From contig JADJZR010000004.1 in NCBI GenBank assembly GCA_016715645.1, positions 124,001-188,000 of the forward strand: a DNA stretch of 64,000 nt, in the 5' to 3' direction. The DNA is from Elusimicrobiota bacterium. Lineage in GTDB: Bacteria > Elusimicrobiota > Elusimicrobia > FEN-1173. The notes beneath the pieces are model-generated. The model had not been told where the DNA came from. It did no database searches and worked only from the letters and a program-made list of their open reading frames with translations. Shown here piece by piece: positions 50,605-59,157 of this stretch. Position numbers and translations under genes: made by a program. The stretch's first letter is position 1. Each line of letters begins with the position of its first letter.

Positions 50605-51549
50605 ATGTTAACTCTTGGGGATTTTAAGTTCGTTGTGGCCACAACTCCTGCGTTGTTGGAGGGAGTTTATCGGCTCCGTTACCAGGTGTATGTGGAAGAA
50701 TTTGGGTTTGAACACGCCGGCGATCATCCCAGCGGCATGGAGACAGACGAGTGGGACCCCACCTCCATACACATGGCGGCGTTGAATCCCGAGGGGGACG
50801 TGATCGGCACCATCCGACTGGTCCTCAACTCCATCGCGGGATTGCCCACATTAAATGCCGTGGCTCCCTTTTATCGGGACCGAAACCCCCACTCGCGCCA
50901 TATCGGGGAAGTATCGAGATTGGCGGTGGCCCGGTCGTTTCGTCGCCGGGTCGAAGACGGGTTTCGGGGGATACAAGAGTTGGCGTCGCCCCAAACCAAC
51001 TACGTTTTTCACAAAGCCCAGGACGGCGAATTTCCCAGTCAGGAACGCCGCAACCGTTTTGCGGTGGTTCTCGGGTTATTCAAAATCATGTACCACGTGA
51101 GCAAACGCATTGACCTAAAAGATTGGTATATGGTGGCCGAAAAGAGGCTGTGGTATTTATTAAAGCGCTACCACATTTTATTCAACCCTGTCGGTCCAGA
51201 GATGGATTACCATGGCGTTCGAATTCCCTTCTTGGGACATATTGCGGATATTGAAAGCCACATGATGCGCGTCAGCGCGACGTTGGCCCAATCGTTTCAA
51301 GAAGGTTTGGATTCTGTCGCCAAACCGACGGCCGAACCAGCTTCGTCAATCATGCAAGAGGCTCTTTCGGGTGCATCTGTCGATCAAAGCACGGGCGTTT
51401 GCCCAGAACCCCCGCCCCCGCTTTTTACCCACGCTGAAGCCGACCAAAAAGCTCACGCCGCCGCCAACGCCGTGACTGAAATCGTTTGGCCCCACCGAAT
51501 TGATCGATCGCCCCCCCCGCTTCAGTCGGACCGTAGGGCCGCAAAATAA
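50605..51549 (+). CDS. Exosortase-type (PEP-CTERM system) acyltransferase / acyl-amino-acid synthase-like
   Basis: 314 residues. The N-terminal part has the autoinducer-synthase-like GNAT pattern: EGVYRLRYQVYVEEFGFEHA, DEWDPTSIHMAALNPEGDVI, GTIRLVLNS, then SRHIGEVSRLAVARSFRRRV. This matches the family of exosortase-system acyltransferases and FeeM-type N-acyl amino acid synthases, which take acyl-ACP. The last 80 residues are low-complexity and poorly conserved. No exosortase or PEP-CTERM protein is visible in the window. A five-codon frame MRKPC lies across its start (50594) and may influence initiation. Confidence 0.7.
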   Translation: MLTLGDFKFVVATTPALLEGVYRLRYQVYVEEFGFEHAGDHPSGMETDEWDPTSIHMAALNPEGDVIGTIRLVLNSIAGLPTLNAVAPFYRDRNPHSRHIGEVSRLAVARSFRRRVEDGFRGIQELASPQTNYVFHKAQDGEFPSQERRNRFAVVLGLFKIMYHVSKRIDLKDWYMVAEKRLWYLLKRYHILFNPVGPEMDYHGVRIPFLGHIADIESHMMRVSATLAQSFQEGLDSVAKPTAEPASSIMQEALSGASVDQSTGVCPEPPPPLFTHAEADQKAHAAANAVTEIVWPHRIDRSPPPLQSDRRAAK

Positions 51550-51572
51550 ATTGAATATTTTGCCGAGGCTCC

Positions 51573-52511
51573 TTAGAGGTTTTCAGCCAGCCAGCGTTCG
51601 GCTTGGATCGCGGCCATGCATCCCTGGCCGGCGGCGGTGATGCCTTGGCGGTAAACGTGGTCCACGCAATCGCCCGCGGCGAAAACGCCTCCAACGTTCG
51701 TGCGCGTGTGCCCGTCGGTTTTGACATAGCCCACGTCGTCTAAATCTAATTGTCCCTTGAAAAGGCTCGTGTTGGGTTCGTGGCCAATGGCAAGAAACAA
51801 TCCCGCAACCACCACGGTATCCACCGTGCCGGTTTTGACGTTTTTCAGTGTCAGTTCGCCCAGGGTTGTTTCACCCGCCGTGTCTTCTAGCGTGTAGGGC
51901 AGTTTAAAAATAATTTTCGGATGCCGTCGGACCCGGTCCACCATGACCCGCGAAGCGCGAAACTCTTCCCGTCGATGAATGAGGATCACCTGGGATCCGA
52001 ACCGTGTCAAGTAAAGGGCCTCTTCCATGGCGGTGTCGCCGCCGCCGATCACCGCGATGGGTTTGTTGCGAAACAGGGGGAGGGCCCCGTCGCAGGTGGC
52101 GCAGGCGGAGATCCCCCGGTTCCAGAATTTCGCCTCGGCTTCGTTGTTTAGTCGTTTGGCCGCCGCGCCCGTGGCGATGATCACGGCTTTGGCGAAATAC
52201 TCTCGCTCGTCGGTAATCACCTTAAACGGCCGTTGGGAAAAATCGACGGATTCCACGTCTTTGTCCAACACATCGGTCCCAAACCGTTCGGCTTGTTTGC
52301 GCAGGCGGTTCATCAGTTCCGGGCCCATAATTCCGTCTGGAAATCCGGGGAAGTTTTCAACCTCCGTTGTGGTCATAAGCTGGCCTCCGGGAAGGCCGCC
52401 TTTCATGAAACCGCCCAGCACAAGCGGCTTTAAGTCCGCCCGGGACGCGTACAGCGCCGCCGTAAACCCGGCGGGTCCGGAACCGATAATGACAACGTTT
52501 CGAAGAGACAT
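51573..52511 (-). CDS. trxB: Thioredoxin reductase
   Basis: 312 residues from the ATG at 52511. FAD-binding VVIIGSGPAGFTAALYASRA, redox-active CATCDG (Cys-Ala-Thr-Cys near residue 137), NADPH-binding AVIGGGDTAMEEALYL followed by HRREEFRAS, and C-terminal GVFAAGDCVDHVYRQGITAA. It reduces thioredoxin with NADPH. It lies 10 nt downstream of the zinc-ribbon CBS protein, the last gene of the korAB operon. Confidence 0.95.
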   Translation of the reverse strand: MSLRNVVIIGSGPAGFTAALYASRADLKPLVLGGFMKGGLPGGQLMTTTEVENFPGFPDGIMGPELMNRLRKQAERFGTDVLDKDVESVDFSQRPFKVITDEREYFAKAVIIATGAAAKRLNNEAEAKFWNRGISACATCDGALPLFRNKPIAVIGGGDTAMEEALYLTRFGSQVILIHRREEFRASRVMVDRVRRHPKIIFKLPYTLEDTAGETTLGELTLKNVKTGTVDTVVVAGLFLAIGHEPNTSLFKGQLDLDDVGYVKTDGHTRTNVGGVFAAGDCVDHVYRQGITAAGQGCMAAIQAERWLAENL

Positions 52512-52521
52512 GGGGATATCC

Positions 52522-53055
52522 TTAGTAGTTTTTCTTAGAGGCGGACAGATAACGCAAAATATCACGGATCAGCAAAATGCTCACGGGCGTTCCGTCAGGA
52601 CGGAGAACCGGCACGTGGCGGTATCCGCCCATGGCCATTTTGTTGATGGCGAAGGCGATGGGGTCGTCGGGGCGAACAAAGCTGGGGTCGCGCGTCATCA
52701 CCTCTTCCACTTTGACCCGAGAGAGGTCCTTGTGGACCCCGGCCGCGTGAAGCACCAAATCCCGGTTGGAAAGAATTCCCACCATTTTTTTGTTTTCGTA
52801 GACCAGAACACACCCTTTTTTATCTTTTTGAAAGATGTCGATGATCTTTTGAACCGAATCGTCGGGACTGCACACCAGCAGGTCGAGGCCGGTCAACAGT
52901 TCGGAAACGGGCTCGTTCAACAGCGCGTCTTGGAAAACGTTTCCTTTCCGCCGGGAGGCCGGGATATCCCGTTTCATAAGCGAGTGCAGGCACTGGTCGC
53001 AGTGGTCGGCGCCCAGGGGGGGTTCGTAACCGCAGAAAGGGCAGGAAGTTTTCAT
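52522..53055 (-). CDS. Zinc-ribbon plus CBS-pair protein
   Basis: 177 residues from the ATG at 53055, overlapping the korB stop (ATGA). An N-terminal zinc ribbon (CPFCGYEPPLGADHCDQCLH, two CxxC pairs) is followed by two CBS domains (about 35-170: DLLVCSPDDSVQKIIDIFQK and VEEVMTRDPSFVRPDDPIAF). CBS pairs bind adenosyl nucleotides such as AMP or ATP and regulate partner proteins. The position between korB and trxB suggests control of the 2-oxoacid oxidoreductase by energy state (inference). Confidence 0.85.
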   Translation of the reverse strand: MKTSCPFCGYEPPLGADHCDQCLHSLMKRDIPASRRKGNVFQDALLNEPVSELLTGLDLLVCSPDDSVQKIIDIFQKDKKGCVLVYENKKMVGILSNRDLVLHAAGVHKDLSRVKVEEVMTRDPSFVRPDDPIAFAINKMAMGGYRHVPVLRPDGTPVSILLIRDILRYLSASKKNY

Positions 53056-54086
53056 GGAACCGTCCAAGTGGAATTGTCGTACAAAAGAGTCTTGAGAGTG
53101 CCGGGGCCTTTCTTTTTTGTGATCTCCGCGATTTGATTGTTCATGAGATCGTCGTACGTCGGTTTCTCAACGCACCGAAACACGCCGAAGGGCACCGGGA
53201 AGTCCGGGTACACCAGCTGGGTCAACAAATACGCGTGGTTGGGCCGTGGATCGGTTTCGTCGTGAATGAGAAGATTTTGGGTTGTCTTTCCATCGAACGG
53301 CACGATCTCAGGATGCAGTCCGTTCAGTCGGATCGCTCTTTTGTTGTCCGGCCGACCGAACACCAGGGGTTTGCCGTGTTCCAAATAGACCATCCGGTCT
53401 TCCCGGGTGTCTCGCCCGGTGACGGGGGCGTGGGCCTTATCGTTAAAAATAATGCAGTTCTGATAAATTTCGATGAACGATACCCCTTTGTGCCGCATGG
53501 CCCGTTCGAACATGGCCCCCATGTGGCGGGGGTCGGTGTCCAACGTGCGAGCGATGAACGTGGCTTCCGACGCGATGGCCAAACACAGGGGGTTGATGGG
53601 ATGTTCGATGGACCCGTAGGGAGACGATTTGGTCACCTTTCCCGCGGGCGAGGTGGGGGAATACTGCCCTTTGGTCAGACCGTAAATTTGGTTGTTCACC
53701 AGGAGAATATTGAAATTCAAGTTCCGGCGCATGGCGTGGAGAATGTGGTTGCCCCCGATGGACAACCCGTCGCCGTCGCCCGTGATCACCCAAATGGACA
53801 GGTCTTTGTTCACGCACCGCAATCCGGTGGCCACCGTGGGCGCCCGGCCGTGGATCGTGTGGAATCCGTACGTGTTCATGTAGTAAGGAAACCGCGACGA
53901 ACAGCCGATGCCCGACACGAAAACATAGTTTTCTCGGGGAATCTCAAATTTGGCCAAGGTTTGTTGAACGGTTCCTAAGATGGAGTAGTCCCCGCATCCG
54001 GGACACCAGCGGACCTCGGCTCCGGAAACGAAATCGTTTTTCGTGTATTTCGGTCGAGAGGCCGAAACCGGCAAATCGATTTCCAT
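53052..54086 (-). CDS. korB: 2-oxoacid:ferredoxin oxidoreductase beta subunit
   Basis: 344 residues. TPP-binding beta subunit: VRWCPGCGDYSILGTVQQTL and GIGCSSRFPYYMNTYGFHT (iron-sulfur cysteines), WVITGDGDGLSIGGNHILHA (TPP-binding GDGDG), LVNNQIYGLTKGQYSPTSPA. It decarboxylates a 2-oxoacid (2-oxoglutarate or pyruvate-like) to acyl-CoA with ferredoxin. The substrate is not settled by sequence. Its start directly abuts the korA stop (shared base), in one operon with korA and two CBS proteins. Confidence 0.93.
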   Translation of the reverse strand: MEIDLPVSASRPKYTKNDFVSGAEVRWCPGCGDYSILGTVQQTLAKFEIPRENYVFVSGIGCSSRFPYYMNTYGFHTIHGRAPTVATGLRCVNKDLSIWVITGDGDGLSIGGNHILHAMRRNLNFNILLVNNQIYGLTKGQYSPTSPAGKVTKSSPYGSIEHPINPLCLAIASEATFIARTLDTDPRHMGAMFERAMRHKGVSFIEIYQNCIIFNDKAHAPVTGRDTREDRMVYLEHGKPLVFGRPDNKRAIRLNGLHPEIVPFDGKTTQNLLIHDETDPRPNHAYLLTQLVYPDFPVPFGVFRCVEKPTYDDLMNNQIAEITKKKGPGTLKTLLYDNSTWTVP

Positions 54087-55993
54087 TAGAGAATCTCCTC
54101 AATGGCCTGCCGGACTTCCGAAACAAAAAATGGAATGCCTCGAACCCGGTTGAGCCCCACGAACCGCGTGGCGATTTCTGGAAACCGGTTTCGTAACAGC
54201 ATGAGAAGTTGCCCCAAGTTCAGTTCAGGGATTAAAATCCGTTCAAAATTTTTCAGAACCTCTCCCGTATTGGTGGGGAACGGGTTCAAGTAACTTAAAT
54301 GGGCTTGGGCCACGGGCCCCTGACCGGCGGCGTTCACCTCGTCCACCGCGGCGTGGATGGTTCCGAACGTGGATCCCCACCCCAACACCAACACCTTGCC
54401 TTGCGACGGCCCGCGAACGCCGAGCGGAGGAATATCCTGGGCGACCCGCGCCACCTTGTCCGCCCGGATCAACACCATTTTTTCGTGGTTGTCCGGGTCG
54501 TAGCTCACGGATCCTGAAATATTTTGTTTTTCAAGGCCCCCGATCCGGTGTTCCAACCCCGGGGTTCCCGGAAGAGCCCAAGGACGCGCCAAAGTGCGGG
54601 GGTCCCGTTGGTAGGGCTTAAAGGTTCCCGCGTCGGAGGCGGTGGGATGGGCCGCCCGAAGGGAGGGCAGATCATCGATGTCCGGCAATTTCCAGGGTTC
54701 GGCGCTGTTGGCCAGATATCCATCGGATAAAAAGACCACAGGCGTCATGTGGGACATGGCCAGACGGCAAGCTTCCACGGCCATGTCGAAAGAGTCCGCC
54801 GGACTGCGAGGGGCCACGACGCAAAGAGGCGACTCCCCGTTGCGGCCGAAAAGAACTTGAAGGAGGTCTGTTTGCTCTGTTTTTGTGGGCATCCCGGTCG
54901 AAGGACCGGTGCGTTGGACGTTGATCACCACCAAGGGCAGTTCGGTGATGACGGCCAAATTGAGCGCTTCGGATTTTAAGCACAGTCCCGGGCCCGATGT
55001 CCCGGTGACCCCCAAGGCGCCGCCGAAACTGGCCCCGATGGCCGACCCGATCGCGGCAATTTCGTCTTCCGCCTGAAAGGTTTTGACGCCGAACTCTTTG
55101 TGTTTTGACAGGCCTTCCAGAATCCCCGACGCCGGGGTGATGGGGTACGATCCGTAGAACAATGTTTTTTCGGCCCGAACCGCCGCCGCGATCAGGCCCA
55201 AGGCCGTGGCCTCGTTGCCAGTGATTTTTCGATAGGTGCCCGACTCCAGCTTGGAGGGGAAGATTTCAAAGCGGGTGGGCATCAGTTCGGTGATGTCGGC
55301 GTGGTTGTACCCCGCCTTAAGCGCCGCGATGTTGGCGTTCACGAATTCCGGTTTTTTTGAGAACTTTTGGGTGATCCATTCTATGGTGTGGTCCAGTTTG
55401 CGGTCGTAGAGCCAAAACATGAGGCCCAACGCGAAGAAGTTTTTGCAACGCTCTTTTTCCGACGCGCGCAGGGGGTGCTCTTTCAGGGCGTTGGTCGTGA
55501 GGTCCGAAAGGGGCACTTTAATCGTTTGCCAGTCCCGGAGGCTTCCGTCGTCAATGGGGTTTGCGGCGTAGGCCGCTTTTTCCAGGCCGTCTTTGTCAAA
55601 GGCGTTTTCATTTAAAATGAGCAGGCCGCCCTTTTTAACGTGGTGCAAATTGACCTTGAGCGCGGCGGGGTTCATGGCGATGAGAACGTCGGCCCGGTCC
55701 CCGGGGGTGAAAACAAGACCGTCGGAAAATTGGAGCTGGAAACTGGACACCCCCGGCAACGTGCCCGCGGGCGCGCGGATTTCGGCGGGGAAGTCCGGGA
55801 TGGTGGCAAAATCGTTGCCCATCACGGCCGTGGTGTCGGTAAACTGGTCTCCGGTCAACTGCATCCCGTCTCCCGAATCCCCCGCAAACCTTACAGTGGC
55901 CAGGGCCGTTCGGCCCTTTTTCACACGGCCAGACTCCACCGGGGAATGAGGGGTGTTTGCGGGAGTTGGAGGATTGTTCGCGGGGGGGGTCAT
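54086..55993 (-). CDS. korA: 2-oxoacid:acceptor oxidoreductase alpha subunit (gamma-alpha fusion)
   Basis: 635 residues from the ATG at 55993. N-terminal gamma domain (TVRFAGDSGDGMQLTGDQFT, then PAEIRAPAGTLPGVSSFQLQ and VLIAMNPAALKVNLHHVKKG) fused to the TPP-dependent alpha domain (FYGSYPITPASGILEGLSKH, EDEIAAIGSAIGASFGGALG, TSGPGLCLKSEALNLAVITE). This is the OforA-type fusion common in two-subunit enzymes. A Pro-rich leader of about 30 residues precedes the gamma domain. The start overlaps the upstream CBS protein stop (ATGA). Confidence 0.94.
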   Translation of the reverse strand: MTPPANNPPTPANTPHSPVESGRVKKGRTALATVRFAGDSGDGMQLTGDQFTDTTAVMGNDFATIPDFPAEIRAPAGTLPGVSSFQLQFSDGLVFTPGDRADVLIAMNPAALKVNLHHVKKGGLLILNENAFDKDGLEKAAYAANPIDDGSLRDWQTIKVPLSDLTTNALKEHPLRASEKERCKNFFALGLMFWLYDRKLDHTIEWITQKFSKKPEFVNANIAALKAGYNHADITELMPTRFEIFPSKLESGTYRKITGNEATALGLIAAAVRAEKTLFYGSYPITPASGILEGLSKHKEFGVKTFQAEDEIAAIGSAIGASFGGALGVTGTSGPGLCLKSEALNLAVITELPLVVINVQRTGPSTGMPTKTEQTDLLQVLFGRNGESPLCVVAPRSPADSFDMAVEACRLAMSHMTPVVFLSDGYLANSAEPWKLPDIDDLPSLRAAHPTASDAGTFKPYQRDPRTLARPWALPGTPGLEHRIGGLEKQNISGSVSYDPDNHEKMVLIRADKVARVAQDIPPLGVRGPSQGKVLVLGWGSTFGTIHAAVDEVNAAGQGPVAQAHLSYLNPFPTNTGEVLKNFERILIPELNLGQLLMLLRNRFPEIATRFVGLNRVRGIPFFVSEVRQAIEEIL

Positions 55994-56469
55994 CCGCCTT
56001 CTCTTTGTTCCGCGATTTGGTGGGGGTTGGGGGGGAGATTGTATACTTCGCCTGGGTAAAATTCGGCCAGGAACCGAACCAGGGTTCGCACGCTCAACAC
56101 ATTCACCAACTGCTGTTTTTCGTTCACCAACGGGATGTGATAAAAATCCTGTTCGGCCATCAGGTCCACGGCGCGACCCACGGTGTCGTCCTGGCGGAGG
56201 ACCACCGGGTCTTCGGACATGAAATCCGAAATGGGCCGGGCCCAATCCACGGGCTTGTTAAGAATTTTTTGGGTCAGGTCGGATTCGGTGAACATGCCCA
56301 CCACGCGCTTTTTGTCGGACACGACAATGTAGGCGGACTTGTTGTCGCGCATGATCTGAACGGCCCGTTCCACCGACGTGGTGGGCGGAGCCTGAATCAA
56401 CCGGGGATTAATAATTTCCCCGATTTTCTTTTCCTTAAGCCGTCGTTCCGAAGTGGACGTCATGGTCAT
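55990..56469 (-). CDS. CBS-pair protein
   Basis: 159 residues from the ATG at 56469 (or 56463). After a short basic N-terminus (ERRLKEKKIGEIINPRLIQA) come two CBS domains: VERAVQIMRDNKSAYIVVSD, VGMFTESDLTQKILNKPVDW, then ISDFMSEDPVVLRQDDTVGR and FYHIPLVNEKQQLVNVLSVR. It has no other domain. It is the first gene of the korAB operon, overlapping korA by ATGA, and a TATAGA lies 6 nt before its ATG with no ribosome site. A regulatory role for KorAB is inferred from position. Confidence 0.88.
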   Translation of the reverse strand: MTMTSTSERRLKEKKIGEIINPRLIQAPPTTSVERAVQIMRDNKSAYIVVSDKKRVVGMFTESDLTQKILNKPVDWARPISDFMSEDPVVLRQDDTVGRAVDLMAEQDFYHIPLVNEKQQLVNVLSVRTLVRFLAEFYPGEVYNLPPNPHQIAEQREGG

Positions 56470-56701
56470 GAGTATTCTATAACTTTTTAAAGAGAACGGG
56501 CTTTCCGACTGGCGTCGTCCGTGCGGGCAAGGGCGTTGGAGGGCGCCATGGGCGCCAAGCCTCGCTGCACAGACCTTGATTTCCAATGATGCCATCATCA
56601 GATTTCAAGGGGGGAATCCCAGTTAAACGTTGACACACCAAACCCAGAAGCCCGACTTTTTTATACAATTCCTCTCTTTCTGAACCTAAGGAGGAGCTGT
56701 T

Positions 56702-58045
56702 ATGGCCCATCCGTTGGCGAGCGAATTGAACGGTGTTATTCAAAAAGACGCGCCGGAACTTTATTCCATGTTGTCGAGTTTGGGGCGAGAATTTTATTTT
56801 CCCAAGGGTATATTGACCCAGACCGCCGAGGCTCGGCAGAAAGCCAAAAAGTTTAACGCCACCATCGGTATCGCCCGGGAAAAGGGCGAACCGATGTCGT
56901 TGCCGGCGGTCATGGACCTTTTGCCGAATTTTTCTTCCCAGGAAGCGCTGAATTACGCCCCCTCCTTCGGTGCGCTGGAACTTCGCCAGGCCTGGAAAAA
57001 AGAATTGCTCGAAAAAAATCCCTCTTTGACCGCCGATTCGATCGGATCGCCGGTGGTGACCTGTGGAATTACGCACGGGCTGAGCGTGTCGGCGGACCTG
57101 TTTGTGGACGCCGGCGACGTGGTTTTCGTTCCGGACCAGTTGTGGGAAAACTACAACATGGGGTTCGGCCTGCGCCGGGGCGCCCGCATGGTTCGGTATC
57201 CGTTGTTTTCGGCGGCGGGAGGGTTTGACACCGACGGGTTCGCCGCGGCGCTTCGGGCCGTTAAACCCGGCGAGAAAGCCCTTGTCCTCCTCAATTTCCC
57301 GAACAATCCCACGGGTTACACTCCCACAGAAACCGAGGCCGAGGCCATCGCCAAAACACTGGCGGAGTTGGCCCAAAGCGGCCGTCGGTTTGTTGTCTTG
57401 TGCGACGACGCCTATTTTGGATTGGCCTATGAGCCGGCCGTCGCCAAGGAATCTCTTTTCACAAAATTAATCAATCGGCACCCTAACCTCTACCCCGTCA
57501 AGTTGGACGGGGCGACCAAGGAAGATTTTGTGTGGGGGTTTCGGGTGGGATTTATGACGTTTCCCGGCCCGGCCATAGTCGCGGAGGCCATGGAAAAAAA
57601 AGCGGCCGGGGCCGTGCGCGGCGCCATCTCCAACGTGTCCCAATTGTCCCAAAGCGTCTTGTTAAAGGCCATGGCCTCTCCGACTTACAAGCAGGACAAA
57701 CGGCGCAAGTTTGACCTCATGAAAGGCCGTTACGACGCGGTGAAAGCGGTCCTCTCCAAACCGGAATACGCCGAGGTGTGGACCCCTTATCCGTTCAACT
57801 CCGGCTACTTTTTCTGCATGAAACTGAAGGGGTTGAACGCCGAAACCTATCGGCTTTATTTGTTGGAAAAACACGGCGTGGGCGTGATCGCAACGGCTCC
57901 GACGGACGTGCGGGTGGCGTTTTCCTGTTTGGAGGCGGGCGAGGTGGAACCGATGTTTTCGCTCATGCGCCAAGCGGCGCTGGAACTGCGTAAAGATCCC
58001 GCGGCGTCGGATTTAAAGAAGCACGCGGACGCGTTTCAAGACTAA
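56702..58045 (+). CDS. PLP-dependent class I/II aminotransferase
   Basis: 447 residues. Fold type I: LNYAPSFGALELRQAWKKEL, FPNNPTGYTPTETEAEAIAK, VLCDDAYFGLAYEPAVAKES and the PLP lysine in GATKEDFVWGFRVGFM. It resembles the branch with aspartate and LL-diaminopimelate aminotransferases, but a close enzyme cannot be named. Start ATG 56702 has an excellent AAGGAGGAGC. It precedes serC by 32 nt, so both may act in amino-acid synthesis. Confidence 0.88.
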   Translation: MAHPLASELNGVIQKDAPELYSMLSSLGREFYFPKGILTQTAEARQKAKKFNATIGIAREKGEPMSLPAVMDLLPNFSSQEALNYAPSFGALELRQAWKKELLEKNPSLTADSIGSPVVTCGITHGLSVSADLFVDAGDVVFVPDQLWENYNMGFGLRRGARMVRYPLFSAAGGFDTDGFAAALRAVKPGEKALVLLNFPNNPTGYTPTETEAEAIAKTLAELAQSGRRFVVLCDDAYFGLAYEPAVAKESLFTKLINRHPNLYPVKLDGATKEDFVWGFRVGFMTFPGPAIVAEAMEKKAAGAVRGAISNVSQLSQSVLLKAMASPTYKQDKRRKFDLMKGRYDAVKAVLSKPEYAEVWTPYPFNSGYFFCMKLKGLNAETYRLYLLEKHGVGVIATAPTDVRVAFSCLEAGEVEPMFSLMRQAALELRKDPAASDLKKHADAFQD

Positions 58046-58077
58046 CCACCCTCATCGACTCGGGCAAGGAGAAATTT

Positions 58078-59157
58078 ATGGGAAAAGTGAAATTTAATTT
58101 TAGCGCCGGTCCGGCGGTTCTGCCGGAAGCAGTGTTGAAGGAAGCCGCTCAGGCGGTGGTGGATTGCGGGGGAACGGGTCTGTCGATTTTGTGCATGAGC
58201 CACCGGGGGGGAACGTATGAGGCCCTCCACATGGAAGCGCTGGCGAACCTGCGGGACCTGTTGCGTGTGCCGGACGATTTCGCCATTCTGCTTTTGCAGG
58301 GCGGGGCCACCCAGCAATTTTCCCAGGTGGCCATGAATTTGGCCCAGGGAAAACCCGCTGATTACACGTTAACCGGGCAATGGGCCGAAGGGGCGTTTAA
58401 GGAAGCCGGAAAAGTGGCGGCGGTTCGCGTGGCGGCCGACAGTCGAAAAGTTCAACCGGCCCGGGTTCCCCTGGCGTCGGAAATCAAAGTCGGCGCGGAC
58501 GCGGCCTATCTCCACATCACGACCAACGAAACCGTGGACGGCATTCAGTGGACCTCGTTACCGGATTCGCCGGTTCCCCTGGTGGCGGACATGAGCTCGG
58601 ACATCATGAGCCGGGACATTCCCTGGAACCGTTTTTCTTTGGTCTACGCTGGCGCCCAAAAAAATTTGGGTCCCGCCGGGGTGACCGTCGTCATCGTCCG
58701 CAAAGACGTCGCTGAAAAAGCGCCCTCAGCGCTTCCGGCCATGTTGCGGTATCAAACCCACGTGGAAAAAGATTCCCTTCACAACACCCCGCCGTGTTTT
58801 TCCATTTACGTGTTGGCCCTGGTCACCCGGTGGGTGAAAGCCCAAGGCGGCGTGGCCGTCCTGGAACAACGCAACCGCGCCAAAGCGGCAAAATTGTACG
58901 CCGCCATCGACGGGTCCGGATTTTATCGCGGGACGGCCGATAAGGCGTATCGGTCTATCATGAACGTCACGTATCGGTTGCCCAACGAAGATCTGGAAAA
59001 AACCTTCGTGAAAGAAGCCGAGGCCGCGGGGTTGTCGGGCTTAAAAGGCCATCGGGTCGTGGGCGGGCTTCGGGCGTCGATTTACAACGCCATGCCGGAA
59101 TCGGGCGTGGACGCGTTGATCCAATTCATGAAAGATTTCCAGGGGCGCCATTCCTGA
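58078..59157 (+). CDS. serC: Phosphoserine aminotransferase
   Basis: 359 residues. SerC: FNFSAGPAVLPEAVLKEAAQ, GLSILCMSHRGGTYEALHME, LLLQGGATQQFSQVAMNLAQ, DMSSDIMSRDIPWNRFSLVY and the PLP lysine Lys195 in YAGAQKNLGPAG. It makes phosphoserine from phosphohydroxypyruvate and glutamate in serine synthesis. A Shine-Dalgarno AAGGAG precedes it. Its end overlaps the convergent helicase gene by 32 nt. Confidence 0.95.
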   Translation: MGKVKFNFSAGPAVLPEAVLKEAAQAVVDCGGTGLSILCMSHRGGTYEALHMEALANLRDLLRVPDDFAILLLQGGATQQFSQVAMNLAQGKPADYTLTGQWAEGAFKEAGKVAAVRVAADSRKVQPARVPLASEIKVGADAAYLHITTNETVDGIQWTSLPDSPVPLVADMSSDIMSRDIPWNRFSLVYAGAQKNLGPAGVTVVIVRKDVAEKAPSALPAMLRYQTHVEKDSLHNTPPCFSIYVLALVTRWVKAQGGVAVLEQRNRAKAAKLYAAIDGSGFYRGTADKAYRSIMNVTYRLPNEDLEKTFVKEAEAAGLSGLKGHRVVGGLRASIYNAMPESGVDALIQFMKDFQGRHS

